Source of the DNA: DASPFV01 sp035620975
GTDB lineage: Bacteria > Acidobacteriota > Vicinamibacteria > Vicinamibacterales > 2-12-FULL-66-21
Length of the DNA: 7,249 nt
Assembly (NCBI GenBank): GCA_035620975.1
Contig: DASPFV010000330.1
Span: 1-7,249, forward strand
Reading direction: 5' to 3'
Every line of letters begins with the position of its first letter. The first letter of the stretch is position 1. Shown here piece by piece: positions 5,451 to 7,249 of the stretch. The position numbers and the translations under genes are program-made. The notes beneath the pieces were generated by a model. It saw nothing but the letters and a program-made list of their open reading frames with translations, ran no database searches and was not told where the DNA came from.

Positions 5451-6905
5451 CTAAGCTTTCCACCCCTTGCCAACCCGCTGCCAGATCGCCTCGGCCTTTC
5501 GCGCGGCCTCGGCCGTGGTCGCAATCTTCTTCGGCCACGGCCGCCTGAACCCTTCGGAGGCCCACTTGCGAGTCGCGTCGATGCCCATCTTGCTGCCGTA
5601 CGCGGGCAGATCGCTGGCGTCCTCGAGATCGTCGACCGGTCCGCGCGTGAACTGAACGTCACGCTCCGGGTCGTAGTGCGTGCCGACGATCCACGCGACT
5701 TCGGCCTCGTTCTGCACGTCGACGTCCTTGTCGACGACGATTACCGTCTTCGAGAACATCAGCTGCCCGAGGCCCCAGACGGCGTTCATGATCTTTCGGG
5801 CGTGGCCGGGGTATCGCTTGTCGATCGAGATGATCACGATGTTGTGGAAGATGCCGGCAGCCGGAAAGTGCATGTCGACGATTTCGGGCAGCGTCTTGCG
5901 AATGAGCGGGAGGAAGATGCGTTCGCTCGCCTTGCCGAGATAGTAGTCCTCCATCGGAGGGATGCCGACCACCGTCGTGAGATAGACGGGACGCTTCCGG
6001 TGCGTGACGCACGTCACGTGGAACACCGGGTAGTCGTCTGGGTGCGAGTAGAAGCCGGTGTGATCCCCGAACGGACCCTCACGGCGCCGCTCGCCGGGCT
6101 CCACGTAGCCCTCGATGACGATTTGCGAGCTGGCGGGCACCGACAGGCCGACGGTGACGCACTTCACGAGCTCCACGCGCTCGCGCCGGAGAAAACCGGC
6201 CAGCATCAGCTCGTCGAGACCTTCCGGCATCGGCGCCGTCGCCGAATAGGCCAGCGCGGGATCCGGTCCGAGCGCGACCGCGACCTCGAGGCGCTTCCCC
6301 ATCCGCTCGGCCACGCGGTAGTGCTGGGCGCCCCCCTTGTGGCGCTGCCAGTGCATGCCCGTGGTGCGGCCGTCGTAGACCTGCATGCGGTACGTGCCGA
6401 TGTTGCGTGCGCCGGTCCCGGGATCCTGAGTGAACACGAGCGGGAAGGTGATGTAGCGCCCGCCGTCCTCCGGCCAGCACGTCAGGATCGGGAAGTCGTC
6501 GAGCGAACCGTCCCGTCGCACGACCTCCTGGCACGGCGCATCGCTGACGGTCTTCGGCATCAGATCGCGCAGCCGGTTGACCATCGGCAGCATCTTGAGC
6601 GCGTCGATCATCCCGCCGGGGATCTTCGGGCTCGCGAGCGCCTCGATCTCGTCAGCCAGCTCGTCGAGCGTCTTCACGCCCAGGGCCATGCAGATGCGGG
6701 CCATGGACCCGAACAGATTGATGGCGACGGGCACGTCGAACCCGGCCGGCCGTTCGAACAGCAGCCCCGGACCGCCGCCCGGCGATTTCGAGACGCGATC
6801 GGTCACGGCGCAGATCTCGAGATCCGGACTGACGGGCTCCGTGATGCGCGCGAGCTCACGCGCGCGATCCAGAGCGTCGATGAAGTGGTTGAGGTCCTTG
6901 AACAT
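5451..6905 (-). CDS. mqnL: UbiD-family decarboxylase of menaquinone synthesis (MqnL-like)
   Basis: Predicted prenyl-FMN-dependent decarboxylase that removes the ring carboxylate from the prenylated naphthoate after MqnP. The protein is 484 aa from the ATG at 6905 (a GTG at 6908 directly precedes it and an in-frame TAA lies just upstream); UbiD proteins are usually about 450-500 aa. The cofactor and metal region is clear: RNIGTYRMQVYDGRTTGMHW (about 167-186), followed by HKGGAQHYR, matches the UbiD NxGxYR...HRGG block. EGYVEPGE (about 265-272) and REGPFGDHTGFY (about 275-286) carry the acidic catalytic residues. The C-terminal half (HNIVIISIDKRYPGHARKIMNAVWG) is also typical. It is the first gene of the visible cluster. 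UbiX/MqnM, which makes the cofactor, is not in the window. UbiD membership is very secure; the menaquinone role comes from the cluster. Confidence 0.93.
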   Translation of the reverse strand: MFKDLNHFIDALDRARELARITEPVSPDLEICAVTDRVSKSPGGGPGLLFERPAGFDVPVAINLFGSMARICMALGVKTLDELADEIEALASPKIPGGMIDALKMLPMVNRLRDLMPKTVSDAPCQEVVRRDGSLDDFPILTCWPEDGGRYITFPLVFTQDPGTGARNIGTYRMQVYDGRTTGMHWQRHKGGAQHYRVAERMGKRLEVAVALGPDPALAYSATAPMPEGLDELMLAGFLRRERVELVKCVTVGLSVPASSQIVIEGYVEPGERRREGPFGDHTGFYSHPDDYPVFHVTCVTHRKRPVYLTTVVGIPPMEDYYLGKASERIFLPLIRKTLPEIVDMHFPAAGIFHNIVIISIDKRYPGHARKIMNAVWGLGQLMFSKTVIVVDKDVDVQNEAEVAWIVGTHYDPERDVQFTRGPVDDLEDASDLPAYGSKMGIDATRKWASEGFRRPWPKKIATTAEAARKAEAIWQRVGKGWKA

Positions 6906-6952
6906 CACTTAACCGGGCACAGAATTGCTCATTGCGCTGCGGGTCGCCGGAG

Positions 6953-7057
6953 CTTCGCGTGTCACGCTGCACACGCCGACGGCTCACACGATGACACGAA
7001 GACGAAACCATGACTCAATAGGTCTGGCAGAACAAGCCCAACACACACTGCCCGCCT
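6953..7057. repeat. Direct repeat copy A, upstream of the mqn cluster
   Basis: This 105-bp stretch from CTTCGCGTGTCACG to CACACTGCCCGCCT recurs at 7130-7249. Compared with the second copy it has two substitutions, lacks a 16-nt insert and has one extra G (AATAGG against AATAG). It contains an internal inverted repeat, CTTCGCGTGTCA (6953-6964) with TGACACGAAG (6992-7001), interrupted by a 2-nt bulge. No coding pattern was recognised. Confidence 0.93.
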
Positions 7058-7129
7058 GGCTATCGCCCCGTCACCATCCCGACTCCGGCTGCTCGGCGGT
7101 CGTCCGGAACAGTACCCGCGTTCGGCAGC

Positions 7130-7249
7130 CTTCGCGTGTCACGCTGCACGCGCCGACGGCTCACGCGATGAGACGATGGCACGATGACACGAAGACGAAA
7201 CCATGACTCAATAGTCTGGCAGAACAAGCCCAACACACACTACCCGCCT
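7130..7249. repeat. Direct repeat copy B, reaching the window edge
   Basis: This is the 120-bp partner of the copy at 6953-7057, offset by 177 bp. It carries a 16-nt insert at 7165-7180 made of CGATGA/ACGATGG-like micro-repeats resembling the adjacent CACGATGACACG. The inverted repeat is kept (7130-7141 with 7185-7194). The copy ends exactly at the window end, so the true repeat may be longer or may be part of a larger array. The 72 bp between the copies (7058-7129) show nothing recognisable, and the whole 6909-7249 stretch has no supportable gene and no convincing promoter. Confidence 0.92.

Noticed and set aside
5364..7013. 549-codon plus-strand open frame
   Set aside because: It is antisense to the full UbiD-family gene; Asp/Arg/His-rich with no domain.
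6925..7206. 93-codon plus-strand frame at the right end
   Set aside because: Its internal protein repeat is only the direct DNA repeat read in frame; the 16-nt and 1-nt indels between copies are not multiples of three, which argues against coding constraint.
6953..7249. CRISPR array or integron attC sites
   Set aside because: Only two long copies (over 100 bp) with a 72-bp unique stretch between them, no short regular repeats, and no recognisable attC core sites.

Overview
The window is a GC-rich bacterial segment. All six recognisable genes lie on the minus strand and form one menaquinone (futalosine pathway) gene cluster. In transcription order (right to left) they are: a UbiD-family decarboxylase (mqnL-like), an MqnE-like protein that has lost its radical SAM cysteines, mqnA (chorismate dehydratase), mqnC (dehypoxanthine futalosine cyclase), mqnX (aminodeoxyfutalosine deaminase) and mqnP (UbiA-family prenyltransferase, running off the left edge). 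No rRNA, tRNA, CRISPR array or transposase is visible.

The genes join into one pathway. MqnA makes 3-enolpyruvylbenzoate from chorismate, and MqnE would normally convert it to aminodeoxyfutalosine. MqnX deaminates that to futalosine. After MqnB (not in the window) removes hypoxanthine, MqnC cyclises the product. MqnD (not in the window) then gives 1,4-dihydroxy-6-naphthoate, which MqnP prenylates and MqnL decarboxylates. The MqnE slot is filled by a protein that has the MqnE tail but no CxxxCxxC motif, so a catalytic MqnE is expected elsewhere in the genome, or this protein does something different.

Spacing is tight within two blocks: MqnE-like/mqnA (3 nt gap) and mqnC/mqnX (4 nt overlap with a TTG start). 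The remaining gaps are filled by repeats. A palindromic heptamer array lies between mqnL and the MqnE-like gene, a 200-bp imperfect palindrome between mqnA and mqnC, and an 11-unit heptamer array between mqnX and mqnP. A 9-nt repeat has expanded in frame inside mqnX. Upstream of the cluster, a near-identical direct repeat of 105/120 bp runs into the right edge.

Organism: the high GC, the use of the futalosine route and the abundance of 7-nt intergenic repeats would fit an Acidobacteriota-type genome (for example Vicinamibacteria). This is inference from general knowledge and not something the sequence proves.
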